Origin: Lepisosteus oculatus
Taxonomy: Eukaryota > Chordata > Actinopteri > Semionotiformes > Lepisosteidae
Direction of reading: 5' to 3'
Length of the DNA: 64,000 nt
Assembly (NCBI RefSeq): GCF_040954835.1
Contig: NC_090711.1
Span: 503,501-567,500 of the forward strand
Of the stretch, positions 13,501 to 25,049 are shown piece by piece. The notes under the pieces are model-generated. The model saw only the letters and a list, made by a program, of their open reading frames with translations. It was not told the origin of the DNA and did not search any database. How positions within the stretch are numbered: position 1 is the first letter of the stretch; the number at the start of each line of letters is the position of its first letter. The position numbers were made by a program, and so were the translations under genes.

Positions 13501-16500
13501 TACAAGGAACCTGTTTCACAGGAGGTTTCATCCTCTTTAAAAAAACAACAAATATCATTTAGGACACAATGTCACGGTAACACAGTTCCATAACCAGTGT
13601 GCCAGAGCACTCTAATTAATCAATTTAGCACTGTGCAAACAGCAGCAGCAGCAGCAACAGAGACCTAGATAACTAGTAGCAGGAAGAAATAGAATTAAAA
13701 ATATGTCTGCTAAAAGCCCGACTTTTATTTTCTGACACAGGGCCCTTTAAAGCAACTCCTGTTTATTGCAGGATTATTATGGAAATCCATGCAGATTTAT
13801 AAATGGATTCGAAGGAACACATGCTGAATCCGTGCAGATGTCTTAAAATAGATCAGGCATTGTTCCCTCAGAGAAAACAGGTCAGTCCTGAAGAGGCTGT
13901 GTGCTGCTGCGCTGCAGGAGGGGTGCCGAGGAAAAAGAGGTGAAACACAGAGGAAGAAATGGCAATATCTCAGCACACAGCTCAGCCAAGACCGACACCG
14001 GGGGCCGGGTCCTGAAACTCTGCTGCCGAAATACTGACAGAGAGTGAGAGCGAATGTCAGAGGGATCAGGACTGTCACTGGTTTGAAAACGCTGTGTCTG
14101 CATTTCAAACAGGATTTATCCATCTACAATGAAGGAGAAGGACAGTCCTCTTCTTTATCTAAAACAGTGCCATTAAATAAGGGTGATTCTGTCGGCACAA
14201 GAAAATCAAAGGGAAATACCCCCCGAAAACCCAGACTGGAGGTTTCTGCCTCCTGAACTCACAGTCACACCAGGCGTTCACACCAGTGAAAAGGGCACCA
14301 GTGCCGCATGTGTGCACTTCCACAGTAGGGTGTGTTTGCCAGCACCCGCCCGTGGTGCCCCAGGAGGAGGGGGAGCGGTTTGGAGTGGGTCGGCGTGGGT
14401 CAGCGCGGGTCAGTGTGGCTCAGCACGCAGGTCAGAGTGGGTCGGCGTGGGTCAGCGCGGGTCAGTGTGGCTCAGCACGCAGGTCAGAGTGGGTCGGCGT
14501 GGGTCAGCGCGGGTCAGTGTGGCTCAGCACGCAGGTCAGAGTGGGTCGGCGTGGGTCAGCGCGGGTCAGTGTGGCTCAGCACGCGGGTCAGAGTGGGTCG
14601 GCGTGGGTCAGCGCGGGTCTGTGTGGCTCAGCACGCGGGTCAGAGTGGGTCGGCTCGGGTCGGCGCGGGTCAGCGCGGGTCGGCGCTGTGGCGCTGACGT
14701 GTGTCTCTCTGTCCCAGATGGCGAGGGGCGGAAGGTGAAGGGCACGATCCAGCGCAGCACGGAGACGGGGCTGGCCGTGGAGATGCCCAGCCGCACGGTG
14801 AGGCAGGCCAGCCATGAGTCCATCGAGGACAGCATGAACAGCTACGGCTCCGAGGGCAAGTAGGTCTCCCCCGCACCCCCGCACCCCACTTTCCCACATG
14901 CCTGCTCACTCCTTGCACCCCACTTTCCCAGCTGCCTGCCCTCCCTGCGAATCCCAGTCCTCCGCAATGGAGGGGCAGTAATATAGGGAGCGCAGATCGA
15001 TCAGATGGCGGAGGGCAGGACTTCACCCCGAGCCGCATCAGCTCCGGGTCTCCTGGATGGCCGGCAAGCCAGAGGGAGCCTGTAGGTTGGTGAAACTCCA
15101 CTCTGAAGGCACCGCAGCCCAGACGTGACCCAGGACCCCGGGGCTGTGAGGCAGCAGGCACAGAGGGCGCCCACGCCAGCTCCCATTGCTGCCCACGGTG
15201 TGGAGGAACTGGTCAACAATCAATTAAACAAATATCTCAAAAGATATATGAGACATTCCGAAGTGCATTTCCTCCATCCCTGAAAGAGTTCTTAACATGT
15301 CAAAGCTCTTGTAAGAGTACTATTAGAATTTTATTATACATCATCATATTTAGATACTATATACTCCTATTTGAGCTGACCTTCACTCTGTTTTAATTGA
15401 TTGGCTTGAAAAACAAGTGGGTTTGTCAGGCTGTGAGTTTGCTCTTTCAGTCCTCTGTGTCCAATGGGTTCCACATGGCCCAGTTCTGTATTCACTTCAT
15501 GCGCTCCCTGTGGGGGATATTGCCTGTAAGCATGAGGTTAACATTTGTAGTTATACTGGTGATGCTCAGTTGTGTTTATCATTACACCAGGCGACAGCTC
15601 TGTTTTGGATAAACATATGTGCTCTTTGGCTGGTGTGTTAAATGGATGACAATTTTTTAAAGATACATTCTGATCAAACACAGATGATGCGTTTGGGACC
15701 CCATAATCAACTTAAAAAATATTGTTGCCACCAAATTATTATGCAAATACAGTTATTGGATTTGCATAATAATTTAGTGGTTTCTCTGCTAAATGGAAGG
15801 CAGAGATGAGAAATCTAGGAAATATGTTTGATTAAGATTTGTCCCTTGAGCAACATTTTAGATATGCCACTAAGATATATTTTCTTCATCTAAGACACAT
15901 CGTAGAATCAAACATATTCTTTCCACATCAGACACTGAGAGATTAAAATACACTTGTAACATTAAGACAAGATTATTGTAATGCACCTTTCTGTAATGTA
16001 TACCATTTCTTGACTACGACTTGTGCAGAATGCTGCTACAAAAATTTGATCAGGAAATTAGAATGTATTACATATCCTTCTTGGCTTACTGAGGATTTTA
16101 ATGTCCTCCTTAATGGATATTAAGCTCTACATGACTGTGGAACCATATTACTGCAGACCTGTTGATCCCTTATCTTTCTCATTGGTCTGTTAGGTCACAG
16201 AACTCAGCTCCGCTATTTGTCCCAGAGGCGCAGAGAATAATATTTTTTGTGGTGTTTGCCCCTAAGCTATGGAGTGACCTGAACCAATTAATCAGGGAAT
16301 CTCCTGTTGCTGCTGATCAGATTAAAGTCCCATTTTCACCACCTGTCTATTAGAATACTGTGAAAGATTCTCCTAAATGTTTTGTATTGAATACAGTTAA
16401 GTTTTGTGTTATTTGCAATATAGATTTTATATCCCTCTATCACTAATAAACAACCTCCAGTTTTGTATCATAAAGGAGAACACATTGATTTTCTATCAAA

Positions 16501-19500
16501 CTGAACCATGACCCCTTGCTAAAAATGTATTTAAATAAAATTCTGGTTACTCATTCCAGTAGCAGTAAAGGAAGAAATGTGCACCAATTTTAAAATGAGC
16601 CTGCTGGGTTTTCTGTTTTTATCAGAGGGAAATAATTTTGCAGGAGTGAAGCTGTTTGTTATTTTTCCCAGTCTGTCCAGCCGTGAGCTCAGTAATCTTG
16701 TGGCTTGTCATGGAAGGATCCTCCATCGCGTTCTCTCTCCTGTCCGTCATTGAGATGCCATTGTGTCCACCGTGACCACTAAAGCTCAAAAAGCAGAACC
16801 TGAAAGGACATTTTCCTTTTTGGGAGGCTCCAGTTGTCACGTTCGTAAACCCCTCCTCTTAAGGGCGCTCCAGCCCTTCCTTGTTTTCCACTCATCGCCC
16901 GCGCCTGCTCCCTGTTCCAGCCCCCTTTCAGTTCTCCTTAAAAGCCAGGCACTCACTCTGTTTCGGGCTCTGCTCTGGTTTCCACACCAGGCGACTCAGA
17001 GACCTGGAAGCGCCTAGTCCTGGTCCCGGTCCCCATTTTTAAAATCTTGTTTGTCATTGATGGACAGCCCGGTTTTGGACTTTTGCCTCCGTTTGGATTC
17101 CCCCTTGGACTTTCTCCTGGATTGTTTGCCTTGGCCACACCTCCCCCGAACACCAGCGCACCATGGCCACGCCCCCTGTATTAATTCCCGACTCCTGCAT
17201 GCCTTTTTTCCCCGTGTTTTCCCCACTCATTCCTGGATTGTGTCGCCTGCATAGGGTCCAGAAAGAACTTGTTCGTTACACCAGTTCCCTGGAGAATGCC
17301 TGTGTCTGCACAATGCCTTGTTGGTAGGCACCGCGCCCGATCGGGGTCGGGGGGCAGGACCTCGCAGAGCGCTCAGTCAGACACCCGCGTGCTCTGGCAC
17401 TGGCCAGCTCACGTCTTGCAAAATTCTTGCACCCCCTTCTGGAGCGGCTTGAGGCCTCAGAGAGAGCAGCCTTCCTTGAAGAGAGACTGCAGAGAGCAAT
17501 CAGAGTAGCTCGCTAGAGACTCAGAGTTTCAGGGGCCTAACTTTAACACTGGTGTTATATGAGGAGGAGTAAATATTTCACTAATGTAATAATAGCTCAT
17601 TTTTTGTTAGTCATTTATTAACATGCATTGTGCCTCAGATTCTGCACCAGATAAAACACAGCAATTAAGCTTTTCTGGGTTTCCTTTAAAGTCCACAACC
17701 ACGGGTCGCCTCCAGAGTCAAATTGCCAGGACAGGCCTCATTCTCACACGCAAGAGGGAATTATAAACTAGAATGCTTTATATAAGCAGTTTCATCACTG
17801 TCAACCCATCTAATCTGTCTGTGGTCTCCTGACAACAGAATTAGACACCAGTTCAGCCCCATGCAATTAGTTTCAACAATAACCTCTCTTCTGAGGCCAT
17901 TAATTTTTTAATACACAGCTATCTGTTGGAAGCAGAAACGATTTATATTGCCAGGCTCTGTGTCTCATTATAATCAGCATATTGCTCATTTAATTGCATT
18001 GCCTTATAAATAAGAAATCAAAAGCCAAATGACGTTGAAGCAATGTCTCCTTTCCTGCAGGGGTCAAGCTGAAGACTGACTCCCACAGAAACAGGAACTC
18101 GGATCTATGTTTGCATCTGGCTTCTTTTAAGATTCGTTTAGCAAAATGGCTTGGTCAGTTCTGATGAAGCTGGTCTTTGTGAGAACAGATCATGTACAGT
18201 GCTAAATCGTTGCACTGGAGGACAGAGTCAGAAAACAGCAGCAGACCTGTGATTAGATGTCGATGGGCTTAGACAGAATATTAAAGTGCTCATTTCACTT
18301 AATCACAGGTGCTGCAGGGTATGTCAAAGGTGATTGTGCTATAGAAAAAAGACATCAGTTTTACCAAGGTTGTCTACATGGACCTAGGATTGTTACATGT
18401 GTGAAACCGAGCAGAAAATTGATTATATTACTGAAACATTCTTAACAGAAAATGGAAATGTTTTTTTAACAGTTCCACACTCCACAGTGAAAGACATTGC
18501 CTGAGATGTGCCGATGATCAGACAGATGAACTGCTGAAGATTTTGTTGCAGTTTCCATGTTAACATACAGTAATGTGAAATGCTTACAGAAAAGTTACGG
18601 CATAGCTGCAGAAACACTGTACAAATTTACACCGGGGGACTAACTGAGGAAAGACATAGGCCCAAGAGCCAAGAATAGGTCCTGTGTGCTGATGGTTTCC
18701 ATTACAGAGGGTCGCTGTATTTTTAGGGAACTTTTACTGCCTGAACTGTGACCTGTGCAAGTGCTCACATATCAGATAGTGTAAATCAGTTACGGCCCCA
18801 AGGCAGATCTGCCTTGAAAGACTGCAGGGCTGCCATGGAGCGCCGAGGTCCTGTCTGTGCTCTGGGGTCACTGTGCCCTCAGAGGGATTGACACAGTATA
18901 TGAGCTCGTGGATGGGAGACTTTTCCTAAGGTTAATCATGCTCAAAAACCTGCTTTGCTTTGTCGTGGTGCCCACAGTTTGTGCCACTGCACACCCTGCA
19001 CCCCCACACAGCCAGGTGTACCTCACGGCACTTCACAAGCCTTCAGTCTGCCTCTACTGCAGTTTAGCATGGAGTGAACTGCCAGCAGACAGGCTGTGGC
19101 CTGAGATAACCCTCGCCCTCTGTGCCCTCTAATCCCTGCAGGACCTGTAAAGGGTTTGGCTGAATGTGATAAACCTTCCCTGGATTAGTCCTAATGACAC
19201 AGTGCGGAGCTGCACTAAAGCACCAGCTTTGTTCTCTCTCCCTCTGTCCACACAGCTCCTGAGTTGTGGAGATTGTTTAGAAAGCTGGGATCAGAAAATT
19301 ACCTTGCTTTTTCTTGCTAAAATCCAGTGACTGCCACTGTGCTTTTATTTTACAAAGCTAGAAACAGTCCAGAAAAAGTGGAGAAATTTGTAGATTTGTA
19401 AGGAGACACTGAAACAGAAATAAGGGATGAGGTCTCTTCTCTTGAAGGCTGTGGGCATTTCCAGATTGATGTCTTTGAAGTCTCACCCAAGACTCACCCA

Positions 19501-22500
19501 AGGTTTTCCCTTGAGTCCTTCTCCTACTGTTTAAGCAACTGTATTCAACCAGCCCTGCTATTTATTCTACTGTGACAATTCTAATACCAATGTTTGTATT
19601 CCTTTCAAATAATAATAGAGCTGTGAAATGAAGGGATCTATGTACTTCCCATGACATTACTCTGTTAGTCCCTGGATAATGCCATTGATGGAAACCAAAA
19701 TATCTGCAGGAGCCCTCTGCCATTGAGCTCTGATTGAAACAGGCTTTACTCACTTACAGTTGTATGGCTGTCAGGACCTGTATTTGAGGAACTGTCAACA
19801 ATAAGCACCTTTAATGCAAAACAAAAGCCACAAGAAAGTGTTACAGTACATAATGTGAAACAATACACCCAAAGGACAGCCAGGTATCCCACTTTCAGCA
19901 GCTGGATGGTTTTGAATTTAAACTGGTCTCTCACTAGTGGGATCCCTGAGCAATTGTAGGACAGGATTATTAAATAGAAGAACACTAAACTCTCACACAT
20001 TCACGTATAATGAGTGACTCTCCTTTAACTATAAAACCCTTTATAGTAAAGGAACAGAAAACCTCATGAAACAGCATTTCACTGAGCTAGGACAAGGAGT
20101 ATACTGACTCTCACAGCACAACAGACTCCAGTAACTTCACACACTTGGCTTTTTAGAATGTTTATTGGACTGTTAGTTGTAAAAGCTAGGTACAAAAGGA
20201 AATGTGTTTTCTTTAGTTTTATTCATTTGATCAGAAATGTACTGATCACACAATTAAAAATAAACACTTCTGCGTGTGCTTTGCCCAAAATGACTTTGAT
20301 ACATTCAAAGTATTGTATATTATTTCTAATATAGAAGCTGCTTGTAACTATCAGGCAATGCTCAGTCCTAGTGCTTGTGTTTGCAGGAGGCAGGAATGGA
20401 GACATCAAGGGGAGATAAGGATATGAGGAAACAGGCAGTTAGTGCAGCTCTCTGGGAAGGCTGCAGACTTCAGCCCCATTCTGAATGTGACCACACCTGA
20501 GAACCACTGTGAAAATTACTTATTCAAGCTTTTTATTAAGAACAGAAGAAGTTTTAATAACCTTTAAGGAGACAGTTAAAGCTTTAACTTTAGCATGTTA
20601 GGTTCTGTAGTAACTAGCAGATCCAAAGATCTCATTCAGTTGTCTCCAAGACATCACCTCCAACGGCATGGCTAGGCAGCTTGTTTCAGACTCCAAGAAC
20701 CCTTTGAGTAAATAAAGCCTGATCTTCATTTTAAATGTACTTAATTTTTTAGTTTATTTGATTATCAGGAGCTAAAAACCACACATGACATTGAGAGATT
20801 ACAGCAGTAAAATATGTAATGAAGCCCTGAAGTAAAGTAGTGTCATGTAAATAATGCAGCACAGGGAGGACCCTGATGACTCTTTGACAAGGTCCAGTCT
20901 CAGGTGAATGCCTTGACATCCTGAAGATCTTTTCAGTCTTTGTCATTGGGCAGCTGAGAACTACAAATTAACAATACGGCAGTGTCTTCAAAATCTGTGG
21001 GACCAGAACAAAGGTTTATTCCAGCAGGAATTGCAAACTCACTCCCTCTAGTGAGGCATGAATAAAACCAACTAAATCTCGGTATGAATGAAGACACTAG
21101 TTAATGTCTGTAATAGTATTACCACTGATGCTCCTGCAAATACAACAGTCTGGTAAAACCTGGAAGCTGTTAGATGTTGTTTTGGAATTGCGGGTTCTGT
21201 CTTGCTGGTGCCATTTGAATAAATCCTGCGGTATCCACTTGTCCGTCAGCCCTGGATCACCAGACACCTGCGTCGCCTGGCACAAAGATCTTGCATCTGC
21301 TCTCTCTCGGGGAGAGGCTGTCCGGCAGGAAACCACACCACGTTCACCACACCCCTCTCAGCTCCAGGCTCGCGTACTGCACTCCTGTCATCATGCAGGG
21401 CGGTGCCTCCAACCCCACAGGGGTGGATAAATATTTGAAGCAGTTTGAATAAATGATGTGCCCCGGGGCTCTGCGTGACAGCAGCAGGGAATCGCTGGCA
21501 CACTCCCTGCCCCGCAGGGTGCGTTAGCGGAGCAGCACAATCCGTTTTCGAAGAGCCCTTGACCTACATAGCTGAAGACGCCCTGAGAGAGGAAGGGCTG
21601 AGGAGGGTCAGGGGCAGGGCAGAGCTGGGAACTGCTCGAAGAGACGCTGAAGGCTGACACTACTACTACTGAACTGTCACTCTCGACGTCCTCCTAGCCA
21701 GCCCGGGTGGACTATATTGTATCCCACACGGGCAACACAGACTGGGGACAGGGCTGGAACAGACTGGCAGGACTGGGGTCTCTGGAGACAGGACAGCTGA
21801 GCCTCCAGCAGCTGACGCAGGCCAGCCCAGAGCCGTTCAAAAATAGATTGAGAGGAAAATAAAAGAAGACCAAGATTGAAAATAAATCCAGGTCAGAACT
21901 TAACACAGGATGAAAATTAAACGCCTCTCTGAAGCTCGATGGGAAATTATGGAACGCAAGCACATAAGGAAATGAGGACAGATAAAAACAGAGACAGAGA
22001 AGGAAGCAGAAGGAATCCAAACAAGTCATCTCTGTCAGGCGTCAGCACTGTTGACTACAGGGTGCTTGGAATGAGACTACAAGTGAATTTATTTGTGGAA
22101 TGACTGTATATCACATTGAGCAATGGTGACAAATCTTTCTTGAAATCTAAATTCAACAATAATTTGCATTATTTTTAGTAATTTGATGCTGTAGAAAATG
22201 AATACCAACTAACATTTCAGCAAGAACTCTTTGCATTACTCTGACCCCATGTCCCTCTCCTGTGTTTCGCAGTCTGAACTACAGTGGTATGTGTCTGGCC
22301 TCAGACGCTCAGTTCAGTGACTTCCTGGATGGGATGGGCCCAGCGCAGTTCGTGGGGCGGCAGACGCTGGCCACACCTTCCATGGGTGAGTGTCCTGCAC
22401 ACGGAGCAAGCATGGCCACGCCTCTGTTCCAATACAGTGCATGAATCACCACTGAACACCGGGAATATCTTCCACAGGTCCTGCAAGTTCTGATACAGCC

Positions 22501-25049
22501 TCACACACAGCACAGAGTCAGGGCTCCGCCACATGCTGATAAGACGTCATAGGCAGTTGAATGTGCGCTGTAGGAATTCACTTCATCTTGTGTCTGCTGA
22601 ATGAAACTGTGACTCTATAAAGAAATCAAGACACAATGTACAGTAGCTGTGAGTAGATGTGACCTGCGCTCCCTGTCTGTGTCTCCAGGGGATGTGGAGA
22701 TCGGGCTGCTGGAGAGGAATGGCCAGCTGGAGGTGGAGATCATTCAGGCCAGGGGGCTCACGCTGAAGGCAGGGTCCAAAACCCCCCCAGGTACGGAGGT
22801 CCTGCCCCACACACTGGCAGGACACACAAGGTCTGTTTTTGCATGACAGCCCAGTAAAATACTTGGTTCAAATTCGTGAGTGATCAAGTGGTCAGGACCA
22901 GAGGAAATCAGGTGCTGTGAAATTCTGTTAAATTCTGTTACAATTCTTTATAAATCTGACTATCATTCTCAAATAAAGGACAATGTAAAATGAGGTGCTG
23001 TGACTCATTTAATGAAATGTACTTTTTCATTACAAGTGCTGCTGATTATCTTTTCAGTAAGACTTCAGTGGAGTCTAGAAGACTAAATCAGAGCTTTTTT
23101 AACATGCAGAATGCCACTTCACGCATTCTGCATTTTCTCTTTTCAGCTGCATACATAAAAGTGTATCTACTTGAAAACGGCATCTGCATCACCAAAAAAA
23201 AGACAAAGTCGGCGCGGAAATCCCTGGACCCCCTGTACAACCAGGTGCTGGTCTTCTCCGAAAGTCCTCAGGGGAAAATCGTTCAGGTAGGTGAGCTGGG
23301 ATGAGAGAAGGGAATTCTAATCACCAGAGTCACCTCACCTCTGCTGCCAAACACACCCGAGGAGGTACCAATCAATACTGGGAAATTAGCTTGTGTTGTC
23401 CTTTGTACATTGTGTGCTAAAAACTGGATTGCTTAGCAACACTGGTCTGACAGTCAGGAGGACCCGGGTGTGGAGTCTAATCTAAGTGTACCTTGTGCCA
23501 AGGAGCGCAGTGGGTCAGGGGGCAGGAGCAGGCAGATTTCATGATATTGAGAGATTGCAGGGCTCTGCAGGGCACCCTGAACTTTCTGCCTGGCCCCCAG
23601 ACTGAGCAATCAAGCAGGAAGGCTCTACTGCAAACAGGTTCCTGCTCTTAGTATCACGTATTGGGCATCTTCTCATTTCATTCTAGATATCTATTTTCAT
23701 TTCACTTTCGGTTTGTTGTAATGGGTGGATTACATACAGCTTCAGTATTCAGTCAGGCATGTGGGCAGGAGCCGGACCTTGACAGCGCAGTGCTGGCTTT
23801 ATAGTTTTGAGCCGTGTCAACAGCCGGTGAATTATTATATGAATAATTTGGTGTCTTGTCACTGAATAATGAGATCTCACACCTCCCTGCTTCTCCTGCT
23901 GTTCAGTGATGGCCCTGTAGCTCTGCCGGAGCTGGCTGAGGGACAGGAACATGATTCTTCGGATTTTTGGGTATCCGACAAAAGCCAAATGTTTAATATT
24001 TATTTAAAATGTATTTTTCTGGAGAGAACATTTATTCCTTTCTGTCATAACAAATGTCGAATTTTAAAACATTTCCCAGCTCTCCATCTGGAAAGATGTT
24101 GATGCTCAGCTGTAAGCAAACTGTGTCCTTAGAGGAGTCCTGAGGAACATCCGAGGATTCTCAGTCCAAAAATGGCACAGCTGTGCACCGGTACTGTAAA
24201 TAGGCAGAGATGCTCTGTCAGACAGCTCGCATATGTTTGTGTAACGTTTATCGTTAATTACGACATCATCGCATTAACTGTTAACAAATCAAAATCTCCT
24301 CCCACTCACATCAGAATGGGACATACGTCAGACCTGTAGATATTGTAGTTTGACAAGATATTCAAAATATTTTTGAAAGGTGTCTGTTTTTTATAAAATA
24401 ACCCTGCGGGCCCTGCTGTGTGAGATACAGGCTGGTCTCCTCTCTGGCCTGTCTGCTGCAGATCTTGTCTTGCTCTCAGCAGGGCAGAGGTGTGAGCTGG
24501 AGTCGGTCCTTCAGCAACGTTCTAACAAGATGTCTGATGCACTTTCAGATGTACTGTACTTGCCAGATCATTCCGTAGCCTCAGTTTAGCTAACCTTGGA
24601 AGCGAAACAGCTAGCATGTCTCCCAATCTGCAAGGAAGCCTGTGCTGATTTTTCTGGAAAGGCAAATGGCGGATTAGCGGTGTTGAATCCAGACATTAAC
24701 GAGAGCTGAGCTCGGGCTGCTCCGGAAAGCTTTTGCGCTTTCCCCGTCCCCTGTCCTGGACAGACGGGCTCTGAGTGGGTGTCAGGTGCACTGGAAGTTA
24801 AGGCCCTGTTTCCCTGGCTGTGGTCCGCAGGTGATTGTGTGGGGGAACTACGGGCGCATGGACCGCAAGTGCTTCATGGGAATGGCCCGCATCCTGCTGG
24901 AGGAGCTGGACCTGTCCACCATGGTGATCGGCTGGTACAAGCTCTTCCCCACCTCCTCCATGGTGGACCCCGCGATGGCGCCGCTGATCCGGCACTCCTC
25001 CCAGCTGTCGCTGGAGAGCACGGTGGGGCCCTGCTGCGACCGATCCTAA
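1294..25049 (+). CDS. RIMS4: RIMS4 (regulating synaptic membrane exocytosis 4), full six-exon coding span
   Basis: Six exons (1294-1390, 14718-14859, 22273-22385, 22689-22790, 23147-23286, 24831-25049) join in phase to 813 nt, 270 aa; human RIMS4 is 269 aa. RIM gamma proteins lack the Rab3-binding zinc finger, the PDZ domain and the C2A domain of RIM1/2. They keep the C-terminal C2B domain and act at presynaptic active zones in vesicle exocytosis and calcium-channel modulation. The N-terminus MERSQSR...SFEALAIYFPCMNSF is the signature that separates RIMS4 from RIMS3 and RIMS2. The C2B domain spans roughly residues 118-245 (GDVEIGL to GWYKLFPTSS). Its first loop lacks the acidic residues of calcium-binding C2 domains, as is known for RIM C2B. 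The tail SSQLSLESTVGPC is typical of the family. The start is the first in-frame ATG and matches the human start. The mRNA is likely neuronal. Confidence 0.95.
3755..4085 (+). repeat. tRNA-SINE-like dispersed repeat, diverged
   Basis: The sequence carries landmarks of a very common fish SINE-like repeat: 'tagcgctgctgcctca', then 'gagtcctgg', 'cagtgtgaagtttacatg', 'atccaaagcc', a GT-rich run and 'gaccagtgtcccatcctggg'. Many substitutions mark an old copy. The limits are approximate. Confidence 0.6.
5027..5050. repeat. (TAA)n microsatellite
   Basis: About eight uninterrupted AAT/TAA units in RIMS4 intron 1, preceded by short CAA repeats. Confidence 0.95.
13374..13390 (-). promoter_or_regulatory. 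CTCF-like motif in RIMS4 intron 1
   Basis: The minus strand reads TGCCACCAGGGGGAGCT, a close match to the CTCF core (CCASYAGRKGGCRSY). Only the motif is seen; occupancy is unknown. Confidence 0.45.
14387..14690 (+). repeat. 52-bp minisatellite abutting RIMS4 exon 2
   Basis: About 5.8 copies of a 52-bp unit (unit starts at 14387, 14439 and so on). Each unit is built from degenerate 10-mers of the form GGGTCRGYGY and contains GGCTCAGCACGC. The array stops just before a good branch-point word (gctgac, about 14691) and the pyrimidine tract of exon 2. Because 52 is not a multiple of 3 and the unit lacks stops, all three forward frames stay open and give artefactual glycine/serine/valine-rich ORFs. 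The + strand has G3 runs about 7 nt apart. Confidence 0.95.
14718..14859 (+). CDS. RIMS4: RIMS4 coding exon 2
   Basis: Follows the acceptor tctctctgtcccag and encodes the run from DGEGRKVKGTIQRSTETGLAV to SYGSEG, which matches human RIMS4 closely. It enters in phase 1 and leaves in phase 2 at the donor GTAGGT (14860). Reading through the donor would meet a stop at once. Confidence 0.95.
14881..14945 (+). repeat. 34-bp tandem duplication near RIMS4 exon 2 donor
   Basis: GCACCCCACTTTCCCA is repeated at 14881 and 14915, each followed by a CTGCCTGC-like word. The repeat starts about 21 nt inside intron 2. Confidence 0.8.
15395..16360 (+). mobile_element. L2-like LINE fossil (reverse transcriptase part)
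   Basis: Conceptual translation in broken frames matches LINE reverse transcriptase. A stretch like 'GVPqGsVL..L..LPlGdi.rKH.vn..sYtgDaQLclSLhQ' covers 15460-15600, corresponding to the usual ADDTQLYLS catalytic block with the active-site aspartates damaged. It is followed by 'WMT.F.KihSDqTqM' and, at 16190-16350, 'RSQNSapLfVPeaqr...fapKLWsdLnqliRE', the usual C-terminal block of L2-type elements. Frameshifts and stops are many, so it is non-functional. The 5' end is missing. Clade assignment (L2 versus a close relative) is by motif only. Confidence 0.75.
15728..15780. repeat. 21-bp inverted repeat (hairpin) with two octamer words
   Basis: Arms 15728-15748 and 15760-15780 pair at 20 of 21 positions around an 11-nt loop. 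Each arm carries ATGCAAAT or its complement, the POU-factor octamer. It lies within the LINE fossil, where the sequence derives from decayed coding DNA. Confidence 0.85.
16830..17285 (+). mobile_element. Solo LTR with 5-bp target-site duplication
   Basis: A 446-bp block (16835-17280) begins TGTCAC and ends GTTACA and is flanked on both sides by CCAGT (16830-16834 and 17281-17285), a perfect 5-bp duplication. A TATA-like word (CTTAAAAG, about 16938) lies about 100 bp in, and the rest is pyrimidine-rich like a fish gypsy R-U5. No internal region is present, so this is a solo LTR left by LTR-LTR recombination. The family resembles Ty3/gypsy LTRs by its termini; the exact family is unknown. Confidence 0.8.
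22273..22385 (+). CDS. RIMS4: RIMS4 coding exon 3
   Basis: Encodes NLNYSGMCLASDAQFSDFL through DGMGPAQFVGRQTLATPSM, nearly identical to mammalian RIMS4. Acceptor tttcgcag, donor GTGAGT. Its first base completes codon 80 and its last base begins the glycine that opens the C2B domain. Confidence 0.95.
22689..22790 (+). CDS. RIMS4: RIMS4 coding exon 4 (C2B start)
   Basis: Encodes GDVEIGLLERNGQLEVEII and the first C2B loop, which has AGSKTPP where calcium-binding C2 domains carry aspartates. Acceptor gtgtctccag, donor GTACGG. Confidence 0.95.
23147..23286 (+). CDS. RIMS4: RIMS4 coding exon 5 (C2B middle)
   Basis: Encodes AAYIKVYLLENGICITKKK followed by the basic stretch and LDPLYNQVLVF. The lysine-rich KKKTKSARK patch is the polybasic region of the RIM C2B domain. 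Acceptor ttttcag, donor GTAGGT, leaving in phase 0. Confidence 0.95.
24831..25049 (+). CDS. RIMS4: RIMS4 terminal coding exon 6
   Basis: Encodes VIVWGNYGRMDRKCFMGMA through the tail STVGPCCDRS and a TAA stop. Acceptor tggtccgcag. Human RIMS4 ends GPCGERS, so the terminus is conserved in length and character. Confidence 0.96.
   Translation: MIVWGNYGRMDRKCFMGMARILLEELDLSTMVIGWYKLFPTSSMVDPAMAPLIRHSSQLSLESTVGPCCDRS

Larger units (their letters stand above)
1391..14717 (+). other. RIMS4 intron 1 (13.3 kb)
   Basis: Contains a SINE-like copy (about 3755-4085), a TAA microsatellite (5027-5050), a CTCF-like site (13374-13390), a CAG-rich stretch near 13640 and the 52-bp minisatellite (14387-14690). 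The block 10640-10830 is rich in TAATTA-type homeodomain words and may be a conserved enhancer, but that cannot be tested by eye. Otherwise I see nothing. Confidence 0.7.
14860..22272 (+). other. RIMS4 intron 2 (7.4 kb)
   Basis: Contains a 34-bp duplication near the donor, an L2-like LINE fossil (about 15395-16360) with a hairpin inside, and a solo LTR (16835-17280). The AT-rich stretch 17870-18060 has homeodomain-type words (CAATTAG, CATTAATT, TTAATTG) and could be a conserved noncoding element. No other gene is visible. Confidence 0.7.

Noticed and set aside
14183-14863. Open frames of 226, 150 and 121 codons near RIMS4 exon 2
   Set aside because: They are the three forward readings of a stop-free 52-bp minisatellite. 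Only the RIMS4 exon 2 part (14718-14859) is coding.
22689-25049. Gene is RIMS2 (suggested by ABRA and ANGPT linkage)
   Set aside because: The N-terminus MERSQSR..FEALAIYFPCMNSF, the short 270-aa length and the absence of upstream RIM domains identify RIMS4.
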